DNA of 23,682 nt from NCBI RefSeq assembly GCF_000003605.2, contig NW_003151753.1, positions 99,884 to 123,565 on the forward strand, read 5' to 3'. Position numbers and translations under genes: made by a program. The notes beneath the pieces are model-generated. The model did not search any database. It saw only the letters and a list, made by a program, of their open reading frames with translations, and was not told the DNA's origin. Positions within the stretch are counted from its first letter, which is position 1; the number at the start of each line of letters is the position of its first letter. Shown here piece by piece: positions 1 to 10,095 of this stretch. This DNA comes from Saccoglossus kowalevskii (lineage: Eukaryota; Hemichordata; Enteropneusta; Harrimaniidae).

Positions 1-105
1 ATGACCAATATTTATCAATTAAGTTTCAGTAGGGGGGGGGGGTGGTGGAAAAAAAACTAAAGGAATTAAGTTTTTTATCTGACATCGATCTTTTGACGTC
101 GTCCC
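1..105 (+). mobile_element. Right end of a Harbinger-like MITE (copy 1, cut by window edge)
   Basis: This stretch matches the right part of the complete element at 6003-6405: both carry a segment reading ATATTTATC.ATTAAGTTTCAG, a G-run (32-42 here), then ACTAAAGGAATTAAG. It then continues into an intact terminus, GACATCGATCTTTTGACGTC followed by GTCCC at 101-105. That terminus is the reverse complement, with a few mismatches, of the left end of the copy at 6003. TAA follows at 106-108 and would be the 3-bp target duplication. Known: PIF/Harbinger elements duplicate TWA triplets and often have termini starting GGG or GGC. The left end is outside the window. The family assignment is inferred from termini only; no transposase is visible. 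Confidence 0.75.
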
Positions 106-108
106 TAA

Positions 109-1072
109 AATTGGTCATTATAGACAGGTGGTCTTTATATAGAGGTGGTCACACACAAGTTATTATGTGATACATACATACATACTGCATGTGGTGAGTC
201 CCAATCAAGTGCATATGAGTTGTGTATGGCATAAAAAAAATTGTTCACGTCTTGCCCAGGATTCAATGCATGTAATTACCATAGGTGTCAGGGACGAAGA
301 ATTTAGGGTCAATTCAGTCACTAGCAGCATAAATCAATATACAGGTAGTTTGAATTTGGATACATGTATATTGTATAAACTTAGGTAAATGACAATTATG
401 TCTATCATATGGCCAAATTAAATCATATTTTAATGATTCAATATACAATAAATGCAATTGTTTTTTTATGTGCACTTATATTAGAGATTTGCTTCTAATA
501 GAGCTAATACAGTAGCTATACTATGTAACTTATTTGCTATTAGGTACATTATGAAAGAGTTTCAAAAATCAAAATGAGATATACCAGTATTTTAAGTTTT
601 CGTTGTTCAACTAATACGATTTTTGCTTTATGTGTTTCTATTGGAGATGCACGTCTAAGTGAAATAAGGTATATATTTGCTGGGAGTAATTTGGTAATTT
701 ACATCTGAAAACATAAAAAACAGTTATAAACATCATATTCTCAGTTTATGTCAATGGTTGATCTTCGCCCACTTACACAAAAGGTATATACTTGCAGATT
801 GTATGGTATGTTACTTGGAATATTTAAACAATTGTGTGATTTTGCTTCACTCATTGAAATAGCTTTGACCATACTGTAATGTATGCAGTCAAACCTGCTT
901 AATATTAAATGTCACCTCATCCTCCATATATTTCATATAAACAACCTAACAATTATAATTGCACTGCTCATGTTAAGAAGGGCGAGGTATAGGGGGGATT
1001 TTTGTCTATTTTTATCTTCTTTACTTAAATGACTTAGTTAATGTATAATCTTGTTCATATTATGTCTGATAG
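109..1072. other. AT-rich sequence upstream of the first visible IP6K exon (probable intron)
   Basis: The IP6K exon at 1073 enters in mid-codon, so this stretch is read as the 3' part of an intron. I looked for the missing upstream IP6K exon (the HQVGGH-type region and the residues that normally precede GVV) and did not find it. A GGTGGTCAC at about 143 lacks the flanking codons, and the one plausible donor (AAAAG/GTATAT near 785) has an in-frame TGA before it. The stretch ends in an AG acceptor at 1071-1072. Nothing else is recognised. Confidence 0.6.
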
Positions 1073-3307
1073 GTGTCGTTGAAGTCACAGTTGATGATTC
1101 TCATGAGGGTACTAATCTGATAGCATATCCCACTAAGAACTTCAAACAGTTTGTATGCCACTCACCTGGATCTGGGGGTGAAGGGGCAGAGTCTAGTGAA
1201 GACAGTGATAATGTGGAAAGTATTAAAAAGGGTAGATCAAAAAGAAGGGATGAACTAAGTAAAAAAAACAGAAATAGGTAGGTTTTCACTATGTCCATTA
1301 TAATAGTTTTACATATTTTTCTATTGTTAATTTAGGAAATTATGTCAGTTGTATTCTGGGATATCAGCATCATCAAGTCAATCTCCATCACTTACTCAAT
1401 GTGTAACTATGGCAATACATAGTTATTTAGGAAAGAGCAGATGGATGCATTTTTCAACATTGTTTGCTCAAAGGGTTTTAGACAGGTATTCTTGGTAAAA
1501 TTTTCACAAAATCGCAAAAATTACAACAAATTACATCCTTCAAATATATTGTCTATATATTTGTTTGAAAAAAGAAATATAAAAGTAAAGAACACTTTTA
1601 AAATTAAAAAAACCCTATATATGAAATGTTTGCTAGTACATGTTTCTATTTTGAATTTTTTTTTTTTTTACAGAGTACATTTAAAGCACACTGATTTTGA
1701 AGCCGACCACCGGTGTGATAACTACTATGACAAGCATACTGACAAGTCTAGCAGAACCGTCGGGCACAACACATGGAGTTTGGGTGTTCACAAGAGAGAA
1801 ATTGCAAAAATGCGAAAAAACAAAAAACACAAGTTTTACAGTATCCTTTTTGCTATGTACGAAAATAGTTTTTTTGCTTGTTGAAGGTTTACTAGTACAG
1901 CAAAAATACATATTTTAGATTTGTGTTGCACTGAATTACCATGTTTTTGAAATGTACATACAAGATGGAAAAACATTCCTCTGAAAAAAAGGTCAACTCT
2001 TGTGCCCTGTGCGAAAAATTAATAGATACAACGCTGCATACATTTGTAGAATTAGAAATCTGATTTTACCACCCTCAAAGCAAACACAGTTGGTTCTGGG
2101 CAGTTTTACCATCAAGGTTGTTATTATGACCATAGTTTGCAAATTACTGCATCTTAGTTTCAGATATTCAGGAGCAATTATTTCAGAATTATAATTATAA
2201 AATAATATTGTTAATTTCAGTGACAGTTTTAAAATTAAATAGGATTAAAGCAAACTGAACTACTGCTTGGTTTCGTTCTATGATTTTTCTTACAAAATAA
2301 GTGTTGTTCAGTATGTGTAATGTTTGTTATATTTTCACTTAACTTCTGTAATCAGAATTTATTTTATTAGAAAATGTGGCATCCAAATTTGTGTACCCGT
2401 GTGTTTTAGATTTAAAAATGGGCACGCGAGTTCATGGTGATGATGTTTCGGAGGAGAAACGAGAAAGACATATGGCGAAATGTGCAGCGACGACATCGAG
2501 TACTTTAGGAGTGCGTCTCTGTGGCATGCAGGTAGGTAATAAAAATGCACCAAATCAAACGTATTTCTTTTTCTATGACACATCGCCTTCGGTTGCTGTT
2601 GTTTACCAGTTATTTCTGTTATCCATAGAGGTTTGCAGCAGGCCATGCATTAACTTGAGTATAATGAACAGTTTTAGATATCATTGCTAAGACTTGCGAG
2701 TCAAATACTATGATAAAGATCATCTTCTACAGAGCATTGTAGGTAAAAGAAAGTCTGAGGGGTTTCCCCATGCCTGATTGGTAGGGCCAATTAATGACAG
2801 GCTATGTCATAGTGTTTATTATATCTCATTTGTTTGATGTGTGTTTCTTGTGTACAGGTCTACCAGGTTGACACTGGAAGATATCATTGTCGAAATAAAT
2901 ATTATGGACGAGGTCTCACTGTTGATGGAGTAAAAAAATGTTTTTACGAGTTCTTGCACAATGGTGAGCGACTTCGAGTGGAGCTGATCTCAGCTATCAT
3001 AAACAGACTCCTGGAGATGAAAATGATGTTAGAGAAAAAACATTCATATAGATTTTACAGCAGTTCTCTGTTAGTCATCTACAAGGGAGAAGAAACCACA
3101 TCAGAACCGCAGATGGCATCGGTAGGTGCGAGATGCAGAAAAGACTGTGAACCTAATCTTGATGTTCGGATGATAGACTTTGCACACTCCACTCACAAAG
3201 GGTTTCGAGGGGACCATACTGTACATTCCGGACCAGATACTAGCTACTTGTATGGACTAAGTAACCTTATCCGGTTATTGATGGAGATCCAGGAAGAGCA
3301 AGAGTAA
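1073..3307 (+). CDS. IP6K: Inositol hexakisphosphate kinase (IP6K), last four coding exons, 5' incomplete
   Basis: IP6K uses ATP to phosphorylate InsP6 to the pyrophosphate 5-InsP7, in cytosol and nucleus. Coding exons are 1073-1277, 1674-1840, 2356-2531 and 2858-3307 (TAA stop). All junctions are GT..AG and the phases agree, giving 332 visible residues. Exon 1 begins inside a Gly codon ([10 protein letters not shown]), as in vertebrate IP6Ks, so one or more 5' exons with the start codon lie left of the window. Hallmarks: an acidic/basic linker at residues 31-69; NTWSLGVHK near 101; the PxxxDxKxG catalytic signature PCVLDLKMG at 139-147 followed by [15 protein letters not shown] at 196-203; SSSLLVIY at 251-258; and MIDFAHS at 288-294 with the metal-binding Asp290. 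NKYYGR and DLKMGTRxHGDD separate it from IPMK and IP3K. The insert between SLLVIY and MIDFAHS, variable in the family, is short here (about 30 residues). No frame break or loss of a catalytic residue is seen. Confidence 0.96.
1278..1673 (+). other. IP6K intron (396 bp)
   Basis: The donor is GTAGGT at 1278 and the acceptor is TTTTTTACAG ending at 1673, with a long T tract at 1658-1669. The junction splits an Arg codon as AG/A. An open frame runs through the second half in frame with the next exon, but it is T-rich intronic sequence without family similarity. Nothing else is seen. Confidence 0.9.
1841..2355 (+). other. IP6K intron (515 bp) with two in-frame acceptors
   Basis: The donor is GTATCC at 1841 after ...HKFY and one base. 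The acceptor chosen is AATCAG ending at 2355. It restores Lys and then FILLENV, matching the vertebrate KFLLLENV segment. A second AG at 2369-2370 would also keep the frame but drop FILLE. No other feature is seen. Confidence 0.88.
2532..2857 (+). other. IP6K intron (326 bp)
   Basis: The donor is GTAGGT directly after CGMQ, and the acceptor is TTGTGTACAG ending at 2857, directly before VYQ. It is a phase-0 junction. Nothing else is seen inside. Confidence 0.9.
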
Positions 3308-5575
3308 ATGGACCCAATCCTCTTTAGTACGAGCGAAAGTACTATACATATCACTTTAAATGATATGAGTGATAATTTAAATCAGTACAATCACAATATT
3401 ATATAATATGGTTTATATTCCCCCAAAACACTAATAGGCATTATTAATGTGTTATAACAGGAATTCAGTTCAATCAAAACAAGTTTTGAGTCTTGCTACA
3501 TTTTATTCCAGTTCTCATAATTGACATCGCTGATAACTCGGCACACCTGTCTATGTTGAATTTAAATGACCAAAGTAGTTTGTAGTCACAACAGAGATAG
3601 CCTGAAATCCAAATTCCACTTGACAGACTTGGTGTTGATGTGACAACAGTAAATAATAGAGAAAGAATCCTGTTATTTTTTCCCCAGGACTTATTGTAAT
3701 CGAAACAGATCGGATAATCTTTGGGTTTTTAATCACAAAGTGGTGGCACTTTGATGGCAATATTTCATAGTTACTTAAACAGTGGGTTATTTGTATGTCT
3801 GGCTTTGTAAAGTGGAGTTTCCATCCCACTTGTGTGAAAAACATTCTCTGTTTATAGAGTAACCATACTATTAAAATGGAGGAGTCGTCACTTGTGCGTG
3901 TGCGGGAATTGAGTCCCAAGCAACGTCAACGCATGCTAAAAACACAAAGGCTCATCAGTAGACGCTTGTTTGTAAACGAAGACACATAATAATCGTTTAC
4001 CACATACGCAGGTGACGACTCTGCAGCTTTAAGATTACTGTATTTCGTTTATGTTCTTTCCTTCTTGTTGGCTACTGTGTTTTGAAACTGCATGCAATAT
4101 ATTAGTTGTAAATTTTTGAACCTGTAAACAATTTGTTTTGTCAAACTAAACATCTATTGTACTACCAGAATTAGCAAAATTACTCAGCTTGTCATGTTCA
4201 TAATTTCTATTCTGCCCAGTTGCATTTACCTGCAAGTTGAATCAGGAGATTAGGTGAAAAGGATGTGGTGTGACGACCACCTTTTGAAATCAGAGACTGA
4301 AGTTTGTTTATATATATATATTTCTTTACTTGTTTTTTTTGTTGAAATCACCTCACACATTAACTTGACCAGGGTGACACCTGATACGTTTACTTGTACG
4401 TGTTGCTGAATTATGTACCTTGTGTAGTACATATCTTTCCATAAACTTGGAGGTTTCAAGATATATTTACTCAGATATGTATTGCATATTTTCAAATGTT
4501 AGAACTATGTTTCACTGAATTGTACAAATCTTTCTCTTCAAATGACCTTTCATACGATGGGGAAATATCTTACATTTTAAAAATGTCTACATGTTTGAAT
4601 TCTCAAACATTTTAAATGACCATAGTTGCCTAGTTTTTTTTTTAATGTTTAATTATTTATTCTAAGTTTGATTGAAACTTTGATAAGTGGTGTTACTTGG
4701 TGATTCAAGATACTTGTATAAGAATGTTTCTCTCTGTGCAGCTCTGCTGTAACTAGTACTAGAAATGAACGTAGATAGCAATCTAAATTGTACTATCACT
4801 GAGTTGTTATAATAGTCTTGGGTTGTATTACTGTTGTCAAGTGTGCTATCAATGTTGACTGCCTATTACCGTAGCAGCAATTTTACACATGGACATGTGT
4901 ACTAAAACAAGTGCCTGGCATACTAAACCAATATGCCACTCATTCACACCAGGTCGGCCATTCATTGACATTTCATTTCGGCTGATCTTCACCTATTCCT
5001 TTTTGAATCATTTATTTTGCGACCAGAATTTTAAAAGAATTTGTAATGCTTCTCGCCTAAATTGAGCTGTCTTCAGGTTTATATGGATTTGCCAGTATTG
5101 TATTTTGTCTTATTTATCAAACTTGCTTTTTTTCATTCAAATGCAAACATTCCTCAAAATTGCAAGCCAAGTCTAACAATCAACACATTCAGAGAGTTTT
5201 ATATGGCCTTTAAAATATTCATTTGATTTTGTTTTTGTTCTGAGCAGCAGGTTGTCTTTGCTTGTTATCATTATTTTTTTTTTCTATACTTCTAAACACA
5301 AAATGTGCAACTTTAAAATACATACTGCCATACATGTAGGTGTGAGTGAATGTGGCGGCTACATTTACTGCGGACACATACTGTTTCTGTATTTATAGGG
5401 GTCATTCCATTTAAATGAACACGGGGAGTTGTGCAAACTTAATTTTATTTTCATTGTGGAAGGGAAATACTCTATGTGCAATAACTGCTACATTCACATT
5501 TTATGTTTAACAATGTGAAAAAAGTATTATAATGTATGTACTGGTAATGAATAAAGTTTATTTAATCTGAGAAGT
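3308..5575 (+). other. IP6K: Probable IP6K 3' UTR (about 2.3 kb)
   Basis: This AT-rich stretch follows the IP6K stop and contains no credible coding region. The minus-strand open frame at 3551-3919 has no recognisable domain and no splice logic. It ends just past the first canonical AATAAA that I picked out as a likely end (5550-5555). Vertebrate IP6K transcripts also have long 3' UTRs. The boundary is inference; an earlier non-canonical site cannot be excluded. Confidence 0.5.
5550..5555 (+). promoter_or_regulatory. Candidate poly(A) signal for IP6K
   Basis: An AATAAA in TGAATAAAGTTT, followed within about 30 bases by GT/T-rich sequence (AAGTCTGTTACATATGTC), is a plausible cleavage context. 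It lies 2.24 kb after the IP6K stop, and no other gene lies between. Confidence 0.5.
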
Positions 5576-5999
5576 CTGTTACATATGTCACATGACTAGA
5601 TGCTTTTTGTCCCAATAGGTCCACTTTCAGTTACTTGTTGACACAATGTTCTGTCTTTCCCATTCAGTCAATAGACTGTGGTACTGTGACTCTGCTTCTG
5701 GCATCTGGCAAGCCTGTTTATAATATGAGGTTATTACGAGAATACCTCAAAGTATGCACGAAGACATTACAGCTTGAGTATCGGTCGATGCGCAGTGTAC
5801 TGTCTGAGTGCATACTTTGAAGTACATTGTACCAGTATTAGTAATAACCTTATTATTATACATCTTTTCCTCCCAAGGATACATCATGGAAATGCCAAAA
5901 TCCAAAAAGTTTAGAACAGAATCGGCGAACCTCTTTGTGTGTAGTCTGGTCAAATAATGGCAGCAATGTTTGTTTTTCATATTTGTATTTTGCATTCCC
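5576..5999. other. Intergenic sequence between IP6K end and the MITE
   Basis: Apart from the foldback at 5728-5850 nothing is recognised. The short open frames on both strands here have no conserved motif or supported splice sites. Confidence 0.5.
5728..5850. repeat. Imperfect foldback (inverted repeat)
   Basis: Two nested perfect stems are visible. AGGTTATTAC (5728-5737) pairs with GTAATAACCT (5841-5850), and TCAAAGTATGCAC (5747-5759) pairs with GTGCATACTTTGA (5808-5820). The loop is 48 nt (5760-5807). The right arm has an extra dozen bases between the stems. A, T-rich pairing continues a little outside (TATAATA / TATTATTA). It may be a small decayed foldback element or a transcribed hairpin. 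No target duplication was identified. The short open frame covering it (5635-5820) is not considered a gene. Confidence 0.55.
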
Positions 6000-6002
6000 T
6001 TA

Positions 6003-6405
6003 GGGATGACGTCAAAAGATCGATGTCGGATAAAAAACTTATTTGCTTTAGTTTGGGGGTGGGGGGTTTTGACCTCAAAAAGTTTCTATCCTACAAAAAC
6101 GATTTTATTTTTAATGAAGTCAAACATTTTTTGGAGTATTTGTAATTCGTTGTTTTTTTCTATCCAATCATGGACAAAAATAACAGAAAATGAAAAAAAC
6201 GCATTCAAGACGAGAAAATGGTTTGGTCCGAGTGTAAAGTCTTATTACCCCCCCCCCCCCCCGACAATCAACTGCTATGCCATACTACTGTCAGATTATC
6301 AATTTGTATTTAATGGTGAATGTGGTCTGACGCCATGGTCAATATTTATCGATTAAGTTTCAGTGGGGGGTTGGGAAAAACTAAAGGAATTAAGTTTGTT
6401 ATCCC
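6003..6405. mobile_element. Harbinger-like MITE, complete copy (403 bp)
   Basis: The left end is GGGATGACGTCAAAAGATCG and the right end is ...AAGTTTGTTATCCC. The left end, reverse-complemented, matches the right end through the segment ACTAAAG.AA.TAAGTTT.TTATC. The flanks are TTA (6000-6002) and TTA (6406-6408), a 3-bp target duplication typical of PIF/Harbinger. Compared with copy 1 at the window start, the right terminus lacks the inner terminal block (CATCGATCTTTTGACGTC), as if internally deleted. A C15 run lies at 6248-6262. The open frame across it (5970-6356) is incidental: there is no transposase motif, so any movement would have needed an enzyme supplied elsewhere. Confidence 0.8.
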
Positions 6406-6408
6406 TTA

Positions 6409-8574
6409 TATGGTAGGATGAAAATGCTCGTAAAATACCGCAAAATTACGGCATGTTGTAACTTATGGTGTTACGATGACAGATGTATAATAATAATAAA
6501 TAAGGATGATTTAACAAACAGGAACCGGAAATTGTCTATCATTCAGCTAATTGCCTCGATTTAGCAACATTGTCAGCCACTACATGAATGGTTTAAACAG
6601 AGACAGTACTGTATTCAGCAAAATGGTTGGGGATGTTGTGAACCAGTGTGGCAATTGTCAGATATTCAGAACAGTTGCACTACAGTAATTTCTCAGATCT
6701 TTGCCCTGCCTGCTAACTAGTGTAGTACAATTGTCATTGCCACCAATTATTCTATAGGTTTGGGTTTATTTTGTCAGTTAAAAATCCTGTCTGGATATAG
6801 AAGTATTCAGTGGTGATAAACAAGACTGGTGACCTTTGGCTCTTTTATATTAAAGTTTTATTGTATGTCCATCATGAAAACATGGTCACAGAATTACTTT
6901 TCATCATGTACAAAAATGAAACCTTTAACATTGGTTCATTGGTCGATGACATTTAGTGAAAAAATAAGATGGGTAATTTGTTAGAGGTTTCTCACAAGTT
7001 TTTTTTTTGACATTTTGTAACATGATTTCCTCTAAAACCATAACTTTTACTGGTACATGATCGAAAATCTATGGCAAATATAAAAATCTATAAGTTGTCA
7101 TAAAATACGCATGAACGACCTTAACACCGTTTTCCACAAAGAAATCACAAATGGTAGTCAAACTGACACGTGACGTTATGCCAGGCATGTGCATCTTACT
7201 TGTATAGTGAACAAACTATACTGAACTATAATCATGTTTGTGATCGTGTTTTACAAGACACAAAATATTATTACATATTTTGTCAATAAGTCCAAATAAA
7301 AGTAATTCTCGTATTCTCATACTATAAATGGTCTAGACTCTCCAAACAGCGCGAAACACAACACACGTTAGGAACGCAAGCATCTCGCACCATTTCTCCA
7401 AGTTAAACAAAATACCTCTCATCTTTAGATTGATTTATAACCACTCTAGAAATGTTTAGAGGGCATACTCTGTAAATTTTGATAATTCCCTCTCTGGGCT
7501 TTGTTTGCTGACCTAAATAATACCACGGAGCTCTTCACCTAATTCACCTTGTCACAAATGAACGCAAATGAAAGCTGCGTGATGCTTGTTTTTTTGTTGT
7601 AAACACATTTCACACCTCAAAACTTGCTAAATGATACGCATGACCTGTGCGTTCTTGTTTGTTCCAACTCATGGAAGGTGAATTATCGCCAAGCAACAAG
7701 TGATTCTTCTGTAAACTTTTTTTTTCGGAACTTCTAAACTCGTTTCGTCTCTAGGTGGCGCTGTTCGTGAAAATGAAAATTTGTTTTATTCAATTCTCGG
7801 GTCTGTTTCAACCTAACGATAAAGTTATTGGAATAATGTTTTTATGCTGCTGCTCATGGTTTCACGAGCAATAGCTATGACATTGTGTCCACCGATTCAT
7901 TAATAAACGGTATGATACTAGCTGAAATCAATTTTAAATTTGACATAATTTTAACCAAGCAATTGTATTTTTTATGTTGTGGGCTATTTACTAGGTCTAA
8001 ATATGATCATCATGAAACAGATCAAAATCATTTTTCCTTTGTCAACATTGACATTGGAGATTATGTCTGACGCATCAACTCAATTCAACACACCGGTGAC
8101 TTAATAGTGAGTGATAAAGCGCCCTCAATGGTTATATGTGACGTTTGTTTTTATTGCACAGGCTTGTATGCGCCGCAATGTACAAGGAAGTACGAGTTTT
8201 TCAAGTCGGTGAATTTTTTTTCCACTCCGACACGAAAACAACAACACCAGTCTGTAAATTATATATTTGGTTAATAACAAAATTGGTACACATGTCAATC
8301 GTTACATTCTGTTTTTTGTCTTTAATATGTGTCGAATTGTTTTTTATTTGCTGCATGCGTTGTATTTCTGTCACGGTGATGGGTGGAGCGAAGTGTAAAA
8401 AAAGTCCATCGTTTCAGAATGGTCAATGTTTGTAAACACGAAATGCGACAGCGTTGCGCGTCCAAACGACTCACAGTTGAGGGAATGTGGACGACTATGG
8501 TGTTTTAATTGAATATTGAAGAAATCCCAAAAGGGTGCATTAATTGTTGGTTCAGGTAACCAACGTTTTAGTTA
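6409..8574. other. Gene-free AT-rich interval
   Basis: There is no recognisable exon, RNA gene or repeat over about 2.2 kb. The open frames at 7885-8070 and 8145-8435 encode low-complexity hydrophobic or Cys-rich strings with no family resemblance. A short inverted match, AAGCGCCCTC near 8117 and GAGGGCGCTT near 8774, was noted but is too weak to define an element. Confidence 0.5.
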
Positions 8575-8580
8575 AATAAA

Positions 8581-8604
8581 TTTATTTATTTATTTATTAT
8601 TTAA
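8581..8604. repeat. (TTTA)n microsatellite
   Basis: About six TTTA units, slightly interrupted near the right end, preceded by the partly complementary TAAATAAA. A small perfect hairpin, GTTGGTT/AACCAAC, lies just before it at about 8546-8564. Confidence 0.8.
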
Positions 8605-8970
8605 TTCATGAACACCACAGAGCATAGCTAACGTCCATCATCCTGATCTGCGCTCGATAGTTGCGCCACCAAGTGGCACGGTAACAGGTGATCTTAGTTA
8701 CTCGAGAAGGAACTAACAAAAACAATCGCAAGAGGGGGCATGATGAAAATACATTCTGGCGACAGTATATTTTGAGAGGGCGCTTCCAAAAGTTGTTAAT
8801 GTCGAGCCTTGTCTTGGGACATTCATCAAATGTACACCTTTGTTTCAGAGATCTGCGGCTGTCCGCAACGAAACCCGGGCTAAAGAGTCGGTTCGAGCAT
8901 GGTCGTTTGTGAAGTCATGACAATACAGATTCATTTCGTGGGTTTTGCGCTGGAGTCTCGCTCTGAGTAC
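8605..8970. other. Unassigned sequence left of the duplicated unit
   Basis: No gene or RNA is recognised. A minus-strand open frame (8845-9240) covers part of it. That frame is discussed with the duplicated unit and is not called as a gene. Confidence 0.45.
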
Positions 8971-8978
8971 GCAAACCC

Positions 8979-9050
8979 CGAGGTTGAAGAACGCTTTAAA
9001 TGCGCCGGGCGATGACCCCCCCTCACTGTCCATTGACAATGTGTCATCGG
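8979..9050. repeat. Duplicated unit, copy A
   Basis: It shares with 9584-9669 the words CGAGGTTGAAGA.CG, TT.AATGCGCCGGGCGATGA, a C-run and GACAATGTGTCAT. Read on the minus strand, both copies keep the same frame and encode GGSSPGAFK followed by FNLG, inside longer open frames (8845-9240 and 9478-9675). Copy A lacks about 15-20 bases present in copy B between the C-run and GACAATGTGTCAT. I do not recognise the family. It could be a decayed piece of a transposon coding region or a conserved non-coding repeat that happens to be open. Confidence 0.7.
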
Positions 9051-9211
9051 TTATTTGTAGCATGTGTTTCCTTCTTAACGCCAATTTTCCACGTTCCGCT
9101 GATGGCGTGATTCCCTCTAGTGTTTTTTTTCGTATCATGGCTATGTGGTGGGGAGCCTTTACGCCAAATCTCTTCGTAGAATTTTGCAACCATACGTCGG
9201 AAGTAGATGGT

Positions 9212-9256
9212 ATCAGAGGTACATTAATTTCAAACCCCAAGTAACGTACCTCTGAT
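9212..9256. repeat. Perfect 11-bp hairpin
   Basis: ATCAGAGGTAC (9212-9222) and GTACCTCTGAT (9246-9256) are perfect reverse complements around a 23-nt loop. It sits between duplicated unit A and the hAT-like MITE, so it may mark an element terminus. It is too GC-balanced and lacks the T-run to be a prokaryotic-type terminator, and none is expected here. Confidence 0.6.
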
Positions 9257-9289
9257 GGTATAGAACCTCCGGAGATCGGACCGACTAAT

Positions 9290-9412
9290 CAGTGGCGGAT
9301 CCAAACGCATGAAAATGCTTCTGAATTATGCATAGCATCGTCCGAATCGCACGGTCCCGTGTATTTGACCTATAGGCCTGGACCCCAATACATTTTGCTT
9401 GATCCGCCCCTG
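9290..9412. mobile_element. hAT-like MITE, copy 1 (123 bp)
   Basis: The left end CAGTGGCGGATCC and the right end GGATCMGCC-type terminus (TTGATCCGCCCCTG) form terminal inverted repeats. The flanks CGACTAAT (9282-9289) and CGACCAAT (9413-9420) match at 7 of 8 bases, the 8-bp target duplication expected of hAT transposition. The copy at 23245-23398 shares both ends and internal words (AAACGCATGA; GACCCC..CAATACATTTT). The interior is too short for any protein, so it is non-autonomous. Confidence 0.82.
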
Positions 9413-9583
9413 CGACCAATTCCAACGTTTTTCGCATCGATCCGTATTCAAGTTTGAGATTAGTTTTGGGGAGACAATTATCTATTTGGACTGCACGTAT
9501 ACAGTCTACACTTATTTGAGCCGCCACCCCACCGCCGGGTCGCGACACTGCACCCAGACAAACCCCGAGCACGGTAACCGTGC

Positions 9584-9669
9584 CCGAGGTTGAAGAGCGA
9601 TTTGAATGCGCCGGGCGATGAACCCCCGCTGTCGAAAGTGTGTAGACCATCCCCTGACAATGTGTCATT
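9584..9669. repeat. Duplicated unit, copy B
   Basis: This is the homologue of 8979-9050 (same orientation, about 600 bp apart). The minus-strand frame reads GGSSPGAFKSLFNLG against GGSSPGAFKAFFNLG in copy A; of four base differences in that block two are silent. Immediately to its left lies the near-perfect palindrome GCACGGTAACCGTGC (about 9569-9583), which is inserted between CAAACCCCGAG and CGAGGTT relative to copy A. The origin is unknown. Confidence 0.7.
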
Positions 9670-9675
9670 GGGCAC

Positions 9676-10095
9676 GGAATCAATCCCATTGTATAGCTTG
9701 ATTGCACCATGTGACTAGCGTAGTCAGTAAAGGGTTGTTCTCAAGGGCAGAGTTGACGTAGTTTTGAATGCACATTGGTTGAAATGAGAAGAATATTCCC
9801 ACACATACCAGTACACTGAGTCATTCGATCAGTGTTACTCCTTACGACAAACGTGGACCCACCAGGCAGACACACTTGAAGCATGTTCTCATATACATGC
9901 AAATTACCCTAAACAATGACCAAGCATAATATGGAGTGACATGAATAGGGTAGGAGTGTTCGCTCTGTGGTCACCAGGAATGCTCAGTTTACACAATCAC
10001 CGATTTTAAAAGTGAAACAGGCCGTTTTCGCTGACATGAACATATTTGTTGACCTAGATCATTTAAAATAATAAAGATCTTTTGTTTACCTTCGT
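9676..10095. other. Unassigned intergenic sequence
   Basis: No coding signal, repeat or RNA is recognised in these 420 bases. Confidence 0.5.

Noticed and set aside
134-178. GGTGGTCAC at about 143-151, which could encode the GGH of the missing N-terminal IP6K exon
   Set aside because: The preceding codons do not give HQV and the frame closes with a TGA about ten codons later; no donor fits the phase needed at 1073.
720-786. Possible upstream IP6K exon ending AAAAG/GTATAT before the exon at 1073
   Set aside because: In the phase required to join the Gly codon at 1073 there is an in-frame TGA eight codons upstream and no resemblance to the conserved preceding region.
3551-3919. 122-codon minus-strand open frame in the IP6K 3' region
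   Set aside because: No recognisable domain, no start or splice support, AT-rich composition like its surroundings; antisense to a likely 3' UTR.
5635-5820. 61-codon open frame after the IP6K 3' end
   Set aside because: Overlaps the foldback, has no domain and no convincing splice acceptor in frame.
8113-8785. AAGCGCCCTC near 8117 and GAGGGCGCTT near 8774 as termini of an element
   Set aside because: Only about 10 bp match, with no extension and no target duplication.
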